DNA of 64,000 nucleotides from NCBI RefSeq assembly GCF_024396695.1, contig NZ_CP094359.1, forward strand, positions 744,001 through 808,000. The letters are read 5' to 3'. Below are positions 1-8,902 of the stretch, piece by piece (positions within the stretch are counted from its first letter, which is position 1; the number at the start of each line of letters is the position of its first letter). The translations under genes and the position numbers were made by a program. This DNA comes from Acidithiobacillus sp. YTS05 (GTDB taxonomy: Bacteria; Pseudomonadota; Gammaproteobacteria; Acidithiobacillales; Acidithiobacillaceae). Under the pieces are notes generated by a model, which did not search any database, had not been told where the DNA came from, and saw nothing but the letters and a program-made list of their open reading frames with translations.

Positions 1-169
1 GCGGATTGGACGAAAATTGCGATCGCCATTGTCGGCGACGGCGGTGATGCTGGCGGACATCCTGGGTCTGTGGATTTGGGCGCATGCGCAAATCGCCGGA
101 AAGGTACGCTGGCGAGGTCGCAATTTTTCCATCGATGCCCACGGGCAAATGCATGACGGAGTACAGTGA
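1..169 (+). CDS. hpnI: HpnI-type hopanoid glycosyltransferase, C-terminal end only
   Basis: Only the last 55 codons are in the window; the reading frame starts at base 2 and stops with TGA at 167-169. The tail has a hydrophobic stretch (VMLADILGLWIWAHA) followed by a basic segment (KVRWRGRNFSID), as in the C-terminal end of ceramide-glucosyltransferase-like proteins. HpnI transfers N-acetylglucosamine to bacteriohopanetetrol in composite hopanoid synthesis. The assignment rests on this short tail and on the next genes being hpnJ and hpnK. The stop overlaps the hpnJ start as TGATG, which suggests translational coupling. Confidence 0.7.
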   Translation, partial: RIGRKLRSPLSATAVMLADILGLWIWAHAQIAGKVRWRGRNFSIDAHGQMHDGVQ

Positions 170-1596
170 TGACCATGAAAACCTTGTTCCTGCAGGCGCC
201 TTCCTTTGAAGGGTTTGATGGGGGAGCGGGCTCCCGCTACCAGGCCAAGCGCGAAATTCGCTCTTTCTGGTTTCCCACCTGGTTGGCCCAGCCGGCGGCC
301 ATGATTCCCGGCAGTCGTTTACTCGACGCCCCGCCGGCCGATATCACTGTGGAAGAAACCCTGCGCATTGCTGCCGGCTATGAGTTGTGCATCATGCACA
401 CCAGTACTCCTTCCTTTCCTTCCGACGTCCGCATGGCGGAAATGCTCAAGGCGCATTATCCCAAGATGATGATCGGCCTGGTGGGTGCCAAGGTTGCCGT
501 GGAGCCCGAGGAGTCCCTGCAGGCATCGCCAGCCATCGATTTCGTGGCGCGGGAAGAGTTCGATTATACGCTGAAGGAGGTCGCCGAGGGGCGTCCGCTG
601 GCGGAAGTGGACGGTATCAACTACCGCGACAGCAATGGATTACTGGTGCGCACTCCCGATCGCGCCATGATCGAGGATATGGATGCCTTGCCCTTCGTTT
701 CAGAAGTATACAAGCGCGACTTGCACATCGAGGACTACTTCATCGGCTACCTGAAGCACCCCTACATCTCTTTTTACACCGGGCGTGGCTGTCGCTCCCA
801 GTGCACCTTCTGCCTCTGGCCGCAGACGGTCGGTGGTCATCGCTACCGCACCCGCAGTGCCGCCAGTGTCATCGAGGAAGTGAAGTATATCCAGAAGGCC
901 TTCCCGCAGGTGCAGGAAGTCTTTTTCGATGATGATACCTTTACCGACGATCGTCCGCGTGCGGAGGAGATCGCCCGTGGCCTCGGCAAGCTCGGCGTCA
1001 CCTGGTCCTGCAACGCCAAGGCCAACGTCCCCTACGAGACTCTCAAGGTGCTGCGCGATAATGGCCTGCGCCTGCTGCTGGTCGGCTACGAGTCGGGCAA
1101 CCAGCAGATTCTCAACAACATCAAGAAAGGCCTGAAGGTAGAGGCGGCGCGTAAGTTCACCGCCGACTGCCACAAGCTCGGCATCGCCATCCATGGCACC
1201 TTCATTTTGGGATTGCCTGGCGAAACCAAAGAGACGATTCAGCAAACCATCCAGTTCGCCAAGGAAATCAATCCGCATACCATTCAGGTTTCCCTGGCGG
1301 CGCCGTACCCCGGCACCTACCTCTACAACCAGGCCAAGGAACAGGGCTGGCTTACCGAAGAGGATGAGGCGCATATGGTCAATGATCGAGGGGTGCAGAT
1401 CAGCCCCATGAGTTACCCTCACCTCAATCACACCGAAATTTTTGATTCCGTCGAGGTGATGTACAAGAAGTTCTACTTCCGCGCCGGCAAGATCGCGGAA
1501 ATCACCGGAGAGATGCTGCGCAGTTCACAAATGATGAAACGCCGTCTGCGGGAGGGGGTGGAGTTTGTGCGCTTTCTTCGTCAGCGGCATGGCTGA
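169..1596 (+). CDS. hpnJ: Hopanoid biosynthesis radical SAM protein HpnJ
   Basis: A 475-residue radical SAM enzyme with an N-terminal cobalamin-binding-like region (about 1-190), then the cluster motif CxxxCxxC at C208, C212 and C215. In the family, HpnJ is needed to make the cyclitol ether head group from a glucosaminyl-type bacteriohopanetetrol intermediate. The N-terminal segment (PSFEGFDGGAGSRYQAKREI) is typical. I chose ATG 169, which shares its A with the hpnI stop and has a GGAG about 8 nt upstream; GTG 166 and ATG 175 are alternatives. hpnK follows after 2 nt, so the head-group genes form one unit. Confidence 0.92.
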   Translation: MTMKTLFLQAPSFEGFDGGAGSRYQAKREIRSFWFPTWLAQPAAMIPGSRLLDAPPADITVEETLRIAAGYELCIMHTSTPSFPSDVRMAEMLKAHYPKMMIGLVGAKVAVEPEESLQASPAIDFVAREEFDYTLKEVAEGRPLAEVDGINYRDSNGLLVRTPDRAMIEDMDALPFVSEVYKRDLHIEDYFIGYLKHPYISFYTGRGCRSQCTFCLWPQTVGGHRYRTRSAASVIEEVKYIQKAFPQVQEVFFDDDTFTDDRPRAEEIARGLGKLGVTWSCNAKANVPYETLKVLRDNGLRLLLVGYESGNQQILNNIKKGLKVEAARKFTADCHKLGIAIHGTFILGLPGETKETIQQTIQFAKEINPHTIQVSLAAPYPGTYLYNQAKEQGWLTEEDEAHMVNDRGVQISPMSYPHLNHTEIFDSVEVMYKKFYFRAGKIAEITGEMLRSSQMMKRRLREGVEFVRFLRQRHG

Positions 1597-1598
1597 GT

Positions 1599-2468
1599 GT
1601 GGCGAACGAACGAAAAGTCATTTTCAATGCAGATGATTTCGGCCTGGATGCTTCCGTAAATGCTGCAGTTGCGTCTGCGCATCAATACGGGGTGCTCAAT
1701 AGCGCAAGTCTGATGGTCTCGGCCGCGGCGGCTTCTGAGGCCATTCAGCTTGCGCGGAATCTGCCTGATCTTGGAGTTGGTTTGCATTTGACCCTGGTGG
1801 ATGGTTATCCGGTATTGCCTGCGGCGCAGGTTCCTGATCTGGTCGATGCCCATGGGCGTTTTGCCGCTGACCTTTGGCGTCGCGGCGTGCGCTATTTTTT
1901 TCTGCCGCGGGTGCGGCGCCAGCTTGCAGCCGAAATCGCCGCTCAATACGCGGCCTTTGCCGACAGCGGTCTGCATCTCGATCATGTGAACGCGCACAAG
2001 CACTTGCACGCCCATCCTACCGTGTTGCACCTACTCATCGAAATTGGCAAGCGCTTTGCCTTGCGTGCGGTACGCATTCCGCGGGAGCCGTTGGCACTGG
2101 CGCGGCAGCTGGCGCCAGTGACGGGTAGCGCTGCATTGGGCGCGCGCTTATTACTGCCCTGGGTTGCGCGCATGCGGCACGTCATCCGCTCGCAAGGGCT
2201 CTTCTGCAACGATCTCTTGCTGGGTCTGCAGTCCACCGGACAGATGGACGCTGACCGACTGCAGCGTGCCCTCGCCGTGGTCCCGGCAGGGCAGGTAACG
2301 GAGCTGTATTTTCACCCCGCGCAGGAACAGACTACGCAACTGCGGCAACTGATGCCAGACTATCGGCCCGCGGCAGAGTGGCGGGCGCTCTGTGCGCCGG
2401 AACTCGCGGCAAATCTACGCGCCCAGGGTATTCGTACCGGAACCTATCATGATTTCGCCTGCGGCTGA
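1599..2468 (+). CDS. hpnK: Hopanoid deacetylase HpnK (YdjC/ChbG family)
   Basis: A 289-residue YdjC-fold carbohydrate deacetylase. The metal-binding and catalytic motif NADDFG is at residues 10-15, GLHLTL lies in the middle of the first half, and the histidine-rich motif HLDHVNAHKHLHAHP is near residues 127-141. HpnK removes the acetyl group from N-acetylglucosaminyl bacteriohopanetetrol, the product of HpnI. The start is GTG, 2 nt after the hpnJ stop, and the 3' end overlaps the likely hpnN start by 20 bp. HpnI, HpnK and HpnJ would thus act in sequence from one transcript. Confidence 0.9.
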   Translation: MANERKVIFNADDFGLDASVNAAVASAHQYGVLNSASLMVSAAAASEAIQLARNLPDLGVGLHLTLVDGYPVLPAAQVPDLVDAHGRFAADLWRRGVRYFFLPRVRRQLAAEIAAQYAAFADSGLHLDHVNAHKHLHAHPTVLHLLIEIGKRFALRAVRIPREPLALARQLAPVTGSAALGARLLLPWVARMRHVIRSQGLFCNDLLLGLQSTGQMDADRLQRALAVVPAGQVTELYFHPAQEQTTQLRQLMPDYRPAAEWRALCAPELAANLRAQGIRTGTYHDFACG

Positions 2469-5145
2469 GCGCTTTCTCGCGCGCATTGGCGAGTGGTACA
2501 TGCGCCACATTTGTATGCTCATGGCCTTCTCGGTGCGCCATGCCAAAGCGGTTTTTCTCTTTTTTGTCCTCCTGCTCCTGGTGGCGCTCGCCTACATTGC
2601 CACCCATTTCGCGATGAATACCAACACTAGCGATGTGTTGTCTCATGATCTGCCGTTTCAGAAACGCGAAATCGCCTACAAAAAGGTCTTTCCCCAGGAC
2701 CGCGACAGTATCGTCGTCGTTCTGCAGGGAAAGGACGCGAGCGCGACGGCGAACGCTGTCGGGCGTCTACAAAGCTGGCTGGAGGCGCATCCCAAATATT
2801 TCCGCAGTGTTTATGTGCCGGGCGGTGGCAAATTCTTCGCCCAGAATGGCTTGCTCTATCTCTCCGAGCAGCAGGTGCGGGAGTTTGCGCAGCGGATCAC
2901 GGTGGCGCAGCCATTGATTGCCAGTCTTTCTGCCAACCCCAGTCTGGCAGGTATGAGTGATCTGCTTACAGAGGCAGCGCAGCAGAGTCTGCACGGCAAC
3001 GTCGATGTTCAAGGTCTCGTACCCGTATACGATGCCTTTGCGCAAAGTATCGATGCGCAGCTGACCGGACATCCGCGGCAGATCGATTGGGCCAAGTTGA
3101 TGGGTGGCGGTTTGGGACATCTGGGACCCCAGCAGCGCTTTGTCATTATCGAGCCAACTCTGAATTATGGCAGTCTGCAGCCAGCCGAGGCCTCTATCCA
3201 GTTCTTACGCAAGGGTCTGGAGACCTTGCACATCAACGCGGCGCATGGGCTGAAGGTGGGGATCACCGGCCAGGCAGTACTGGATGCAGAGCAACTGAAA
3301 ACGGTCAGCGAAGGGGCGTTTACCTCGCTGGCCATCACTTTCGGTCTGGAGATCTTGCTTCTCATCATTGCGTTGCGCAGCGCCCGTCTGGTCGTTGGCG
3401 TGCTCGTCAATCTCATCGCGGGTATCGTTCTCACTACCGCCTGGGCATTGCTGGTGATTGGGCCGTTCAACCTGATTTCTGTGTCTTTTGCCATCTTATT
3501 CATTGGCTTGGGTGTCGATTTTGGTATCCAGTTCAGCCTGCGTTTTCGCGAGGAACTCTTCAACGGTGCAAGCCACGAAGAGGCGATGAAGCGCGTTTCC
3601 CGTGGTCTGGGCGCAGCCCTGTCACTTGCAGCAGTCGCGGCAGCTATCAGTTTTTTCGCCTTTGTGCCCACCAGTTATGCCGGCATTGTCGATCTGGGGC
3701 TGGTTTCCGGCGCCAGCATGTTGATTGGACTATTCCTCACCCTTACCCTGCTGCCGGCCTTTCTCACCATCTGGCGGCTCTCGGCAACGGCGCGGAAACA
3801 CGTAGATTTTCCCCACTTTCATCGGGTGCCTACCCTGGCGCGGCATCCCATTCACCGCTACGCCTGGATGATACTGGCAGTGGTTGCCGTGCTTGCGGTC
3901 GCGGCGATACCAGCCGCGCTACAGGTTCGTTTTGACTTCAATCCGCTACACATGATCGATCAGCATGCGGAGGGGGTAAAGGTTTTTGAGGAATTGCTTG
4001 CCAATCCGGATACGGCACCCTATCGCATCGAGGTCCTTGCAAAAAATCTGGACGAGGCAAAAGCCATCGCCAAGCGACTAGAAAAGGTACCGACGGTTGC
4101 CCGGGCGTTGACCATTGCCGACTATGTCCCGCAAGACCAGGGCCCAAAACTCGCTATACTCAATAACCTGCAGATCCTCGTACCACCATTCTCGCTATTG
4201 ATGCCTGCCAGTTTGACGCCGCCAGCGCCGGATACGACCCAAAAGATGGAGAAGCTACAGAAGAATTTGCAGGAGCTGGCAGCTAAGGACAAGGGCACGC
4301 AAGGACGGGCGGCCGGCAACCTGGCGAACGCTCTGGGGCGATTCCTGGCCGCAAATGCGCAGAATCCTCAGGCGCTGGCGTCGCTGCAGAGTTCTTTACT
4401 TGGCACTTTGCCAGACGAACTGCATCAGTTGGGCGAGGCGCTCCTGGCCTCGCGGGTAAGCATCGACAATTTGCCGACGGACTTACGCAGTCGCTACCTT
4501 GCCGCTGATGGGCAGGCGCGGGTAGAAGTCTTTCCCAAGGCGGATCTGACCAATAATCAGAAGATGCTGCAATTTGTCTCCACGGTACTGCAGGCGGAGC
4601 CGCGTGCCGTTGGCGCGCCGGTGATGTTGGTGCAAGGTGGAGAGGCGGTATTGGGCGCCTTTCAGGAGGCGACCTACATCGCCATTGTGGGTATCGCGCT
4701 ACTGCTTTTGCTGTCGCTGCGCCGTTACCGCGACATGTTGCTGATCGTTTTGCCTTTGCTGTTGGCAGCGCTGTTTACAGTGGCTGCAATGTCACTATTG
4801 GGCGTCAGTTTCAATCTCGGCAATATCATCGTCTTGCCGCTCCTCATTGGTCTCGGGGTGGCATTTGGTATCTACATCGTGTTGCGTTGGCGTAGTGGGG
4901 TCGATGCTGCCCATCTATTGCAAACGTCAACGCCCATGGCGGTATTTTTCAGTGGCCTCACTACCCTCAGTGCCTTTGGCAGTATGGCGCTGTCCGTCGA
5001 CCCGGGCATGGCGAGCTTGGGGGACGCCCTGAGTATCGCTCTCGCGGTGGTCCTGCTCTGCATTCTGGTCGTGCTGCCAGCACTGCTGCTCCTCTTTACC
5101 CCCTCACCGCGTGAGGAAGGAATTGCCCAGGATGAGGGCAGCTAA
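2449..5145 (+). CDS. hpnN: RND/MMPL-family hopanoid transporter HpnN
   Basis: An 898-residue RND-type membrane protein. It has one N-terminal transmembrane helix (AKAVFLFFVLLLLVALAYI), a large periplasmic domain, a first block of helices around residues 285-460, a second periplasmic domain with a coiled-coil-like Gln/Lys-rich part, and a second helix block near 740-890. This two-fold arrangement is that of MMPL lipid exporters. HpnN family members move hopanoids to the outer membrane. ATG 2449 overlaps hpnK by 20 bp; a later ATG (about 2500) is possible. The 3' end overlaps hpnL. Confidence 0.88.
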   Translation: MISPAAERFLARIGEWYMRHICMLMAFSVRHAKAVFLFFVLLLLVALAYIATHFAMNTNTSDVLSHDLPFQKREIAYKKVFPQDRDSIVVVLQGKDASATANAVGRLQSWLEAHPKYFRSVYVPGGGKFFAQNGLLYLSEQQVREFAQRITVAQPLIASLSANPSLAGMSDLLTEAAQQSLHGNVDVQGLVPVYDAFAQSIDAQLTGHPRQIDWAKLMGGGLGHLGPQQRFVIIEPTLNYGSLQPAEASIQFLRKGLETLHINAAHGLKVGITGQAVLDAEQLKTVSEGAFTSLAITFGLEILLLIIALRSARLVVGVLVNLIAGIVLTTAWALLVIGPFNLISVSFAILFIGLGVDFGIQFSLRFREELFNGASHEEAMKRVSRGLGAALSLAAVAAAISFFAFVPTSYAGIVDLGLVSGASMLIGLFLTLTLLPAFLTIWRLSATARKHVDFPHFHRVPTLARHPIHRYAWMILAVVAVLAVAAIPAALQVRFDFNPLHMIDQHAEGVKVFEELLANPDTAPYRIEVLAKNLDEAKAIAKRLEKVPTVARALTIADYVPQDQGPKLAILNNLQILVPPFSLLMPASLTPPAPDTTQKMEKLQKNLQELAAKDKGTQGRAAGNLANALGRFLAANAQNPQALASLQSSLLGTLPDELHQLGEALLASRVSIDNLPTDLRSRYLAADGQARVEVFPKADLTNNQKMLQFVSTVLQAEPRAVGAPVMLVQGGEAVLGAFQEATYIAIVGIALLLLLSLRRYRDMLLIVLPLLLAALFTVAAMSLLGVSFNLGNIIVLPLLIGLGVAFGIYIVLRWRSGVDAAHLLQTSTPMAVFFSGLTTLSAFGSMALSVDPGMASLGDALSIALAVVLLCILVVLPALLLLFTPSPREEGIAQDEGS

Positions 5146-6175
5146 TCTTTCTTCTTTCTCTCACCGGGGCATAGGCAGCGCCGCGCTGCTTTCCCTCGGG
5201 CTCCTGTTCTCCGTCTGGCTGGTCTGGCACGAGGGGGCACGGGGAATATTTTCCATATTGCAGCAAAGCTCCTGGCTGGTCTGGTTGCTGTTGCCCGCCC
5301 ATGCCTTGGTGATCGGTTTGGATGCGATGAGTTGGCGCTGGCTCCTCGCCTCGGTGCCCGGGCGCCCGGCCTTGTCTAGGTTGACCTGGCTGGCCCTGCT
5401 GCGCGAGGCTGTCAATGGCCTACTGCCCGTTGCCCGTGTGGGCGGCGAATTTGTCGGTATCCGCCTACTGGCACGTATGGGTGTTTCGCTGGTGCAGGCA
5501 GCGGCCAGCGTGGTGGTAGAGGTCAGTCTGACCTTGCTCAGTCAGTTTTTCTTCGCTGTCCTTGGTTTCTTCCTTTTGCTGCACTGGGCCGTTGATCTGC
5601 AGATCCGTAGGGATATCTTTTTTGCTCTGCTCGCGGTCTTGCCGGTCTTGGCTTTGTTGTTCTGGTTCCAGGGTCGCGTCGGCCTCTTTCATATGTTACA
5701 TACAATGTTGGGTCGCGTAAGTGGCGGCCGAGATTTTTCGGTCCTGATTGGCGAACCGCGGCAACTAGACGCAGAGATTCTGCACATTTATCGGCGGCGC
5801 TGGACATTGCTCTGGGCAAACTTCTGGCAATTGGCGGGGCTTTTTGCCGGTGCTGGTGAACTCTGGCTGAGTTTCTTGCTCCTGCAACACCCTATTCCCG
5901 TGTCTGCTGCCGTACTTCTGGAGAGTTTGGGGCAAGCCCTGAGAAGTGTGGCATTCTTCATGCCTGCAGCGCTGGGCGTGCAGGAAGGGGGGTTCGTCCT
6001 GTTTGGCGCGATCATCGGCGTTGGACCGGAGCTGGCCCTGGCCTATTCGCTCCTGCGCCGTTTTCGCGAACTGGCACTGGGAATCCCCTTGTTGCTTTCC
6101 TGGTATCTTTGGGAGGGCCAAGGCTTGCGAAAAAAATGGTTAGGAAGACAATGGTCTCAAGAGGAGGGCGTATGA
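5132..6175 (+). CDS. hpnL: HpnL-like membrane protein (lysylphosphatidylglycerol synthase-type fold)
   Basis: A 347-residue polytopic membrane protein with about eight hydrophobic helices, resembling the flippase-like domain of MprF/LPG synthetase family proteins. Two conserved-looking segments are visible: [19 protein letters not shown] and [19 protein letters not shown]. In hopanoid clusters this family is called HpnL; its biochemical role is not established. I chose ATG 5132 because GAGGAAGG sits about 11 nt upstream; GTG 5111 in the same frame is the alternative. It overlaps hpnN by 14 bp, and its stop overlaps the next start as ATGA. Confidence 0.83.
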   Translation: MRAANLSSFSHRGIGSAALLSLGLLFSVWLVWHEGARGIFSILQQSSWLVWLLLPAHALVIGLDAMSWRWLLASVPGRPALSRLTWLALLREAVNGLLPVARVGGEFVGIRLLARMGVSLVQAAASVVVEVSLTLLSQFFFAVLGFFLLLHWAVDLQIRRDIFFALLAVLPVLALLFWFQGRVGLFHMLHTMLGRVSGGRDFSVLIGEPRQLDAEILHIYRRRWTLLWANFWQLAGLFAGAGELWLSFLLLQHPIPVSAAVLLESLGQALRSVAFFMPAALGVQEGGFVLFGAIIGVGPELALAYSLLRRFRELALGIPLLLSWYLWEGQGLRKKWLGRQWSQEEGV

Positions 6176-7017
6176 GCGCAGCAGTAGTGGGGGGGATGAC
6201 CGCGCAGGGCCATCGGGAACTGTTTTGTGAGTTTTTTCACGCCACCCATATCGACTTCGATCCGGCCCGGATCGACTGGCCTGATCTGGATCCTGCGGCG
6301 GAGCAGCGCTTGAAGTCCCTGCCGTTTTGGGGAGAAGCCGTGGCCACGGAGAGTGTGACTGCGCGAATGGTGCAGCACATGGCCGATGCCGAGGCGGATC
6401 CTCTGGTCAAGGCAGCAATTGCCCTGGACGGTTTTGAGGAGCGCCGGCACGCCGAGCTCTTGCAAGCGTTGGTGAATCACTACGGCATTGCGATTCCTCC
6501 CATGCCGACGCCACCACCCATTCGTGATCCGTATTGGGAATTCCTCTTTACCGGTTATGGGGAATGTCTCGACTCGTATTTCGCCTTTGGTCTCTTTGCG
6601 GCGGCGCGCGATTCGGGCTTTTTTCCGGAGGCGTTGGTAAAGATTTTTGACCCGATCATGCAAGAGGAAGCGCGGCATATCATTTTCTTTATCAATTGGT
6701 TACATTGGTACCGTCAGCAACTTCCCTGGTGGAAAAAGATTCAGCTGGAATATCGACGCCTCCAAGTGATCGCTCTGCAGGCCTGGGCACGCATCCAGAC
6801 GGCGCGCGGGATGGATAATGGGGGAGAGGAAAACTTTACGATGACTGGGCATGAGCAAGTCAGTCAGGACATGAGTCTCACCAAGCTCCTTGCCCTCTGC
6901 CGCAGCGAAAACGAGCGACGCTTTGCCCCGTATGACGCGCGTTTGCTGCGCCCCAAGCTGGCTCCGCGTATCGCCAACTTTCTGTTTTTCTTTCTATCGC
7001 GCAGAAAAGCGGCGTAA
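6172..7017 (+). CDS. Ferritin-like di-iron domain protein of the hopanoid cluster
   Basis: A 281-residue protein with helical-bundle ligand motifs: [13 protein letters not shown] in the first half and [19 protein letters not shown] further on, both ExxRH-type, as in ferritin-like di-iron proteins. The C-terminus is basic and hydrophobic ([13 protein letters not shown]), suggesting membrane contact. The ATG is set by GAGGAGGGC 1 nt upstream of the overlapping ATGA junction with hpnL. The substrate is unknown. Being last in the hpnI-J-K-N-L unit suggests an oxidation step or redox function linked to hopanoids, but that is inference. Confidence 0.75.
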   Translation: MSAAVVGGMTAQGHRELFCEFFHATHIDFDPARIDWPDLDPAAEQRLKSLPFWGEAVATESVTARMVQHMADAEADPLVKAAIALDGFEERRHAELLQALVNHYGIAIPPMPTPPPIRDPYWEFLFTGYGECLDSYFAFGLFAAARDSGFFPEALVKIFDPIMQEEARHIIFFINWLHWYRQQLPWWKKIQLEYRRLQVIALQAWARIQTARGMDNGGEENFTMTGHEQVSQDMSLTKLLALCRSENERRFAPYDARLLRPKLAPRIANFLFFFLSRRKAA

Positions 7018-7028
7018 CGAAAAGGTGC

Positions 7029-7059
7029 TTGGGTAACATACGCTACGGTATGTTATACT
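7029..7059 (+). promoter_or_regulatory. Candidate hpnH promoter with palindromic operator in the spacer
   Basis: The 100-bp gap before hpnH holds a perfect 8-bp inverted repeat, TAACATAC (7034-7041) and GTATGTTA (7048-7055), with a 6-bp centre. It lies between a -35-like TTGGGT (7029-7034) and a -10-like TATACT (7054-7059), 19 bp apart. An inverted repeat inside a 19-bp spacer is the layout of MerR-type promoters, though other dimeric regulators would also fit. No start point or regulator is known from the sequence. Confidence 0.45.
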
Positions 7060-7117
7060 TAACACATGAATTCGATTGCCCGGGCATAGAACCCCCGAGG
7101 AAAGGAGTAGGCTGAAA

Positions 7118-8221
7118 ATGGCAGTGCCACTTGTTCAGAGTTATCGCGTAGGCCGGTATATCATCGGGCAGAAGTTGCGTGGTAACCGCCGTTATCCCTT
7201 GGTGCTCATGCTGGAGCCACTGTTTCGTTGTAATCTGGCCTGTTCCGGTTGCGGCAAGATCGATTACCCCGATGAGATTCTGGATAAGAGACTTTCCGTG
7301 GAAGAATGTATCGGTGCGGCGGAGGAGTGCGGTGCGCCCATCGTCTCCATCGCCGGCGGGGAGCCGCTCATCCACAAGGATATGCCCGAGATCGTTGCCG
7401 GCCTCGTGCAACGTAAACGCTTTGTGTACCTGTGTACCAATGCCCTGCTGCTGAAGAAGCGTATGGAAGACTATCAACCGTCGCCCTACCTGACCTTCTC
7501 GGTACACTTGGACGGCAATGAGCATCGTCATGATGATTCCGTCTGTCAGCCGGGAACCTACAAGCGAGCGGCGGCAGCCATTCGTGAGGCGGTGGAAAAG
7601 GGTTTCCGGGTGACGGTCAACTGCACCCTGTTTCAGGGCGAGGGTGCGGAGGAGGTCGCAAACTTCCTGGATGACTGTAAAGCGCTTGGCGTGGAGGGGG
7701 TGACGATCTCTCCCGGCTTCAATTATGAGCGTGCGCCGCAGCAGGAAGTCTTCATCAAGCGGCAGGCGTCACGGCAGCTCTTTCGCGACATCTTCCGTAT
7801 TGGCAAGGAGCGCAAGGCCAAGTGGAAGTTCAATCAGTCCAGCCTGTTTCTGGATTTCCTTGCCGGTAATCAGACCTATCAATGCACGCCTTGGGGAAAT
7901 CCGACGCGCAACATTTTCGGCTGGCAGAAGCCCTGTTATCTCCTCGTCAGCGAAGGCTATGCCCCTAGTTTTCGTGCGCTGATGGAGGATACTCCATGGG
8001 AGCGTTACGGGGTGGGAAACAACAGCAAGTGCGACCAGTGTCAGGTGCACTCGGGTTTTGAGCCAACGGCGGTGAACGATACCTTTGCGCATCCACTCAA
8101 AGCACTGCGGGTGTCTTTGTTTGGGCCGAAGACTCGGGGTCCGATGGCGCCAGACATGCCTTCCAGCCCTCCGAACCCGGGATCGGAAAGACCTGTGTTT
8201 CCATTACGGGTAGAGCGCTGA
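7118..8221 (+). CDS. hpnH: Adenosylhopane synthase HpnH (radical SAM)
   Basis: A 367-residue radical SAM protein with the 4Fe-4S motif CxxxCxxC at C38, C42 and C45 (FRCNLACSGCGK), a GGEPL motif near residue 85, and a Cys-rich C-terminal region (KCDQCQVHSGFEP). HpnH joins the 5'-deoxyadenosyl group to diploptene, the first step of side-chain extension. The start is ATG 7118 (MAVPLVQSYRVG, the family N-terminus), preceded by GAGGAAAGGAG; an upstream in-frame GTG lacks this. It opens a separate transcription unit with hpnM, mlaA and perhaps gatCAB. Confidence 0.95.
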   Translation: MAVPLVQSYRVGRYIIGQKLRGNRRYPLVLMLEPLFRCNLACSGCGKIDYPDEILDKRLSVEECIGAAEECGAPIVSIAGGEPLIHKDMPEIVAGLVQRKRFVYLCTNALLLKKRMEDYQPSPYLTFSVHLDGNEHRHDDSVCQPGTYKRAAAAIREAVEKGFRVTVNCTLFQGEGAEEVANFLDDCKALGVEGVTISPGFNYERAPQQEVFIKRQASRQLFRDIFRIGKERKAKWKFNQSSLFLDFLAGNQTYQCTPWGNPTRNIFGWQKPCYLLVSEGYAPSFRALMEDTPWERYGVGNNSKCDQCQVHSGFEPTAVNDTFAHPLKALRVSLFGPKTRGPMAPDMPSSPPNPGSERPVFPLRVER

Positions 8222-8251
8222 TTCGCTGAAGTGCTTGCAAAGGAGATTTTT

Positions 8252-8902
8252 ATGTTTCGTAGCATCCGGTTGATCCTGCCAGTCTTGGCTCTAGGCTTGG
8301 TCTCCGCGGGCAGTTCTGTTGCCTGGGCAGATGCGGCCAGCGGTCAGACGGCGGCAGTAAGCAGTCCCAAGGCGACGATCGAGAATCTGGATAATGCCCT
8401 CATCGCCACCATGAAGGCCGGCAAAGATGCCGGTTATCAGGGGCGGTACAAGATTATCGCCCCTGTGGTGGAGAAGACCTTTGATTTTCAGCGGATTGGC
8501 GAGCTGGCGTTGGGAACGGATTGGGGCAAGCTCAATGCGGATCAGCAAAAGCAGTTTGTGAAAGTACTTGGCGAGTATACCGCCGCTACCTACGCTGGCC
8601 GTTTTGATGGTTACAATGGCGAGCACTTTGCCGTTGTCGAGGCGCAGCAGTTACGCCCAGGCACCATGGGGGTTTTTACGACCTTCACGATGAAAAACGG
8701 CCGGGTGCATCGCTTTGACTACCTGCTTGAGCAGGCTGATGGAAAAGATTGGAAAATCATAAACGTGGTCGCGGATGGTGTCAGCGATCTATCGATGAAG
8801 CGTTCGGAATATACGACAATGATCAAGAGCAAGGGTTTCCCGGCACTGCTTGCGCATCTGCGGAAGGAAATCCAGGCCTACGCATCCGGTACTAAATCGT
8901 GA
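8252..8902 (+). CDS. hpnM: HpnM/MlaC-like periplasmic lipid-binding protein
   Basis: A 216-residue protein with a clear signal peptide (cleavage after about residue 27, near VAWADA) and a Ttg2D/MlaC fold: ENLDNALIATMK, FDFQRIGELALG, FVKVLGEYTAATYAGRF and the WKIINVVADGVSDL segment. MlaC proteins shuttle phospholipids across the periplasm; the hopanoid-cluster version is called HpnM. AAGGAG lies 6 nt before ATG 8252. The stop overlaps the mlaA start (GTGA), which couples the two predicted lipid-transport proteins. Confidence 0.88.
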   Translation: MFRSIRLILPVLALGLVSAGSSVAWADAASGQTAAVSSPKATIENLDNALIATMKAGKDAGYQGRYKIIAPVVEKTFDFQRIGELALGTDWGKLNADQQKQFVKVLGEYTAATYAGRFDGYNGEHFAVVEAQQLRPGTMGVFTTFTMKNGRVHRFDYLLEQADGKDWKIINVVADGVSDLSMKRSEYTTMIKSKGFPALLAHLRKEIQAYASGTKS

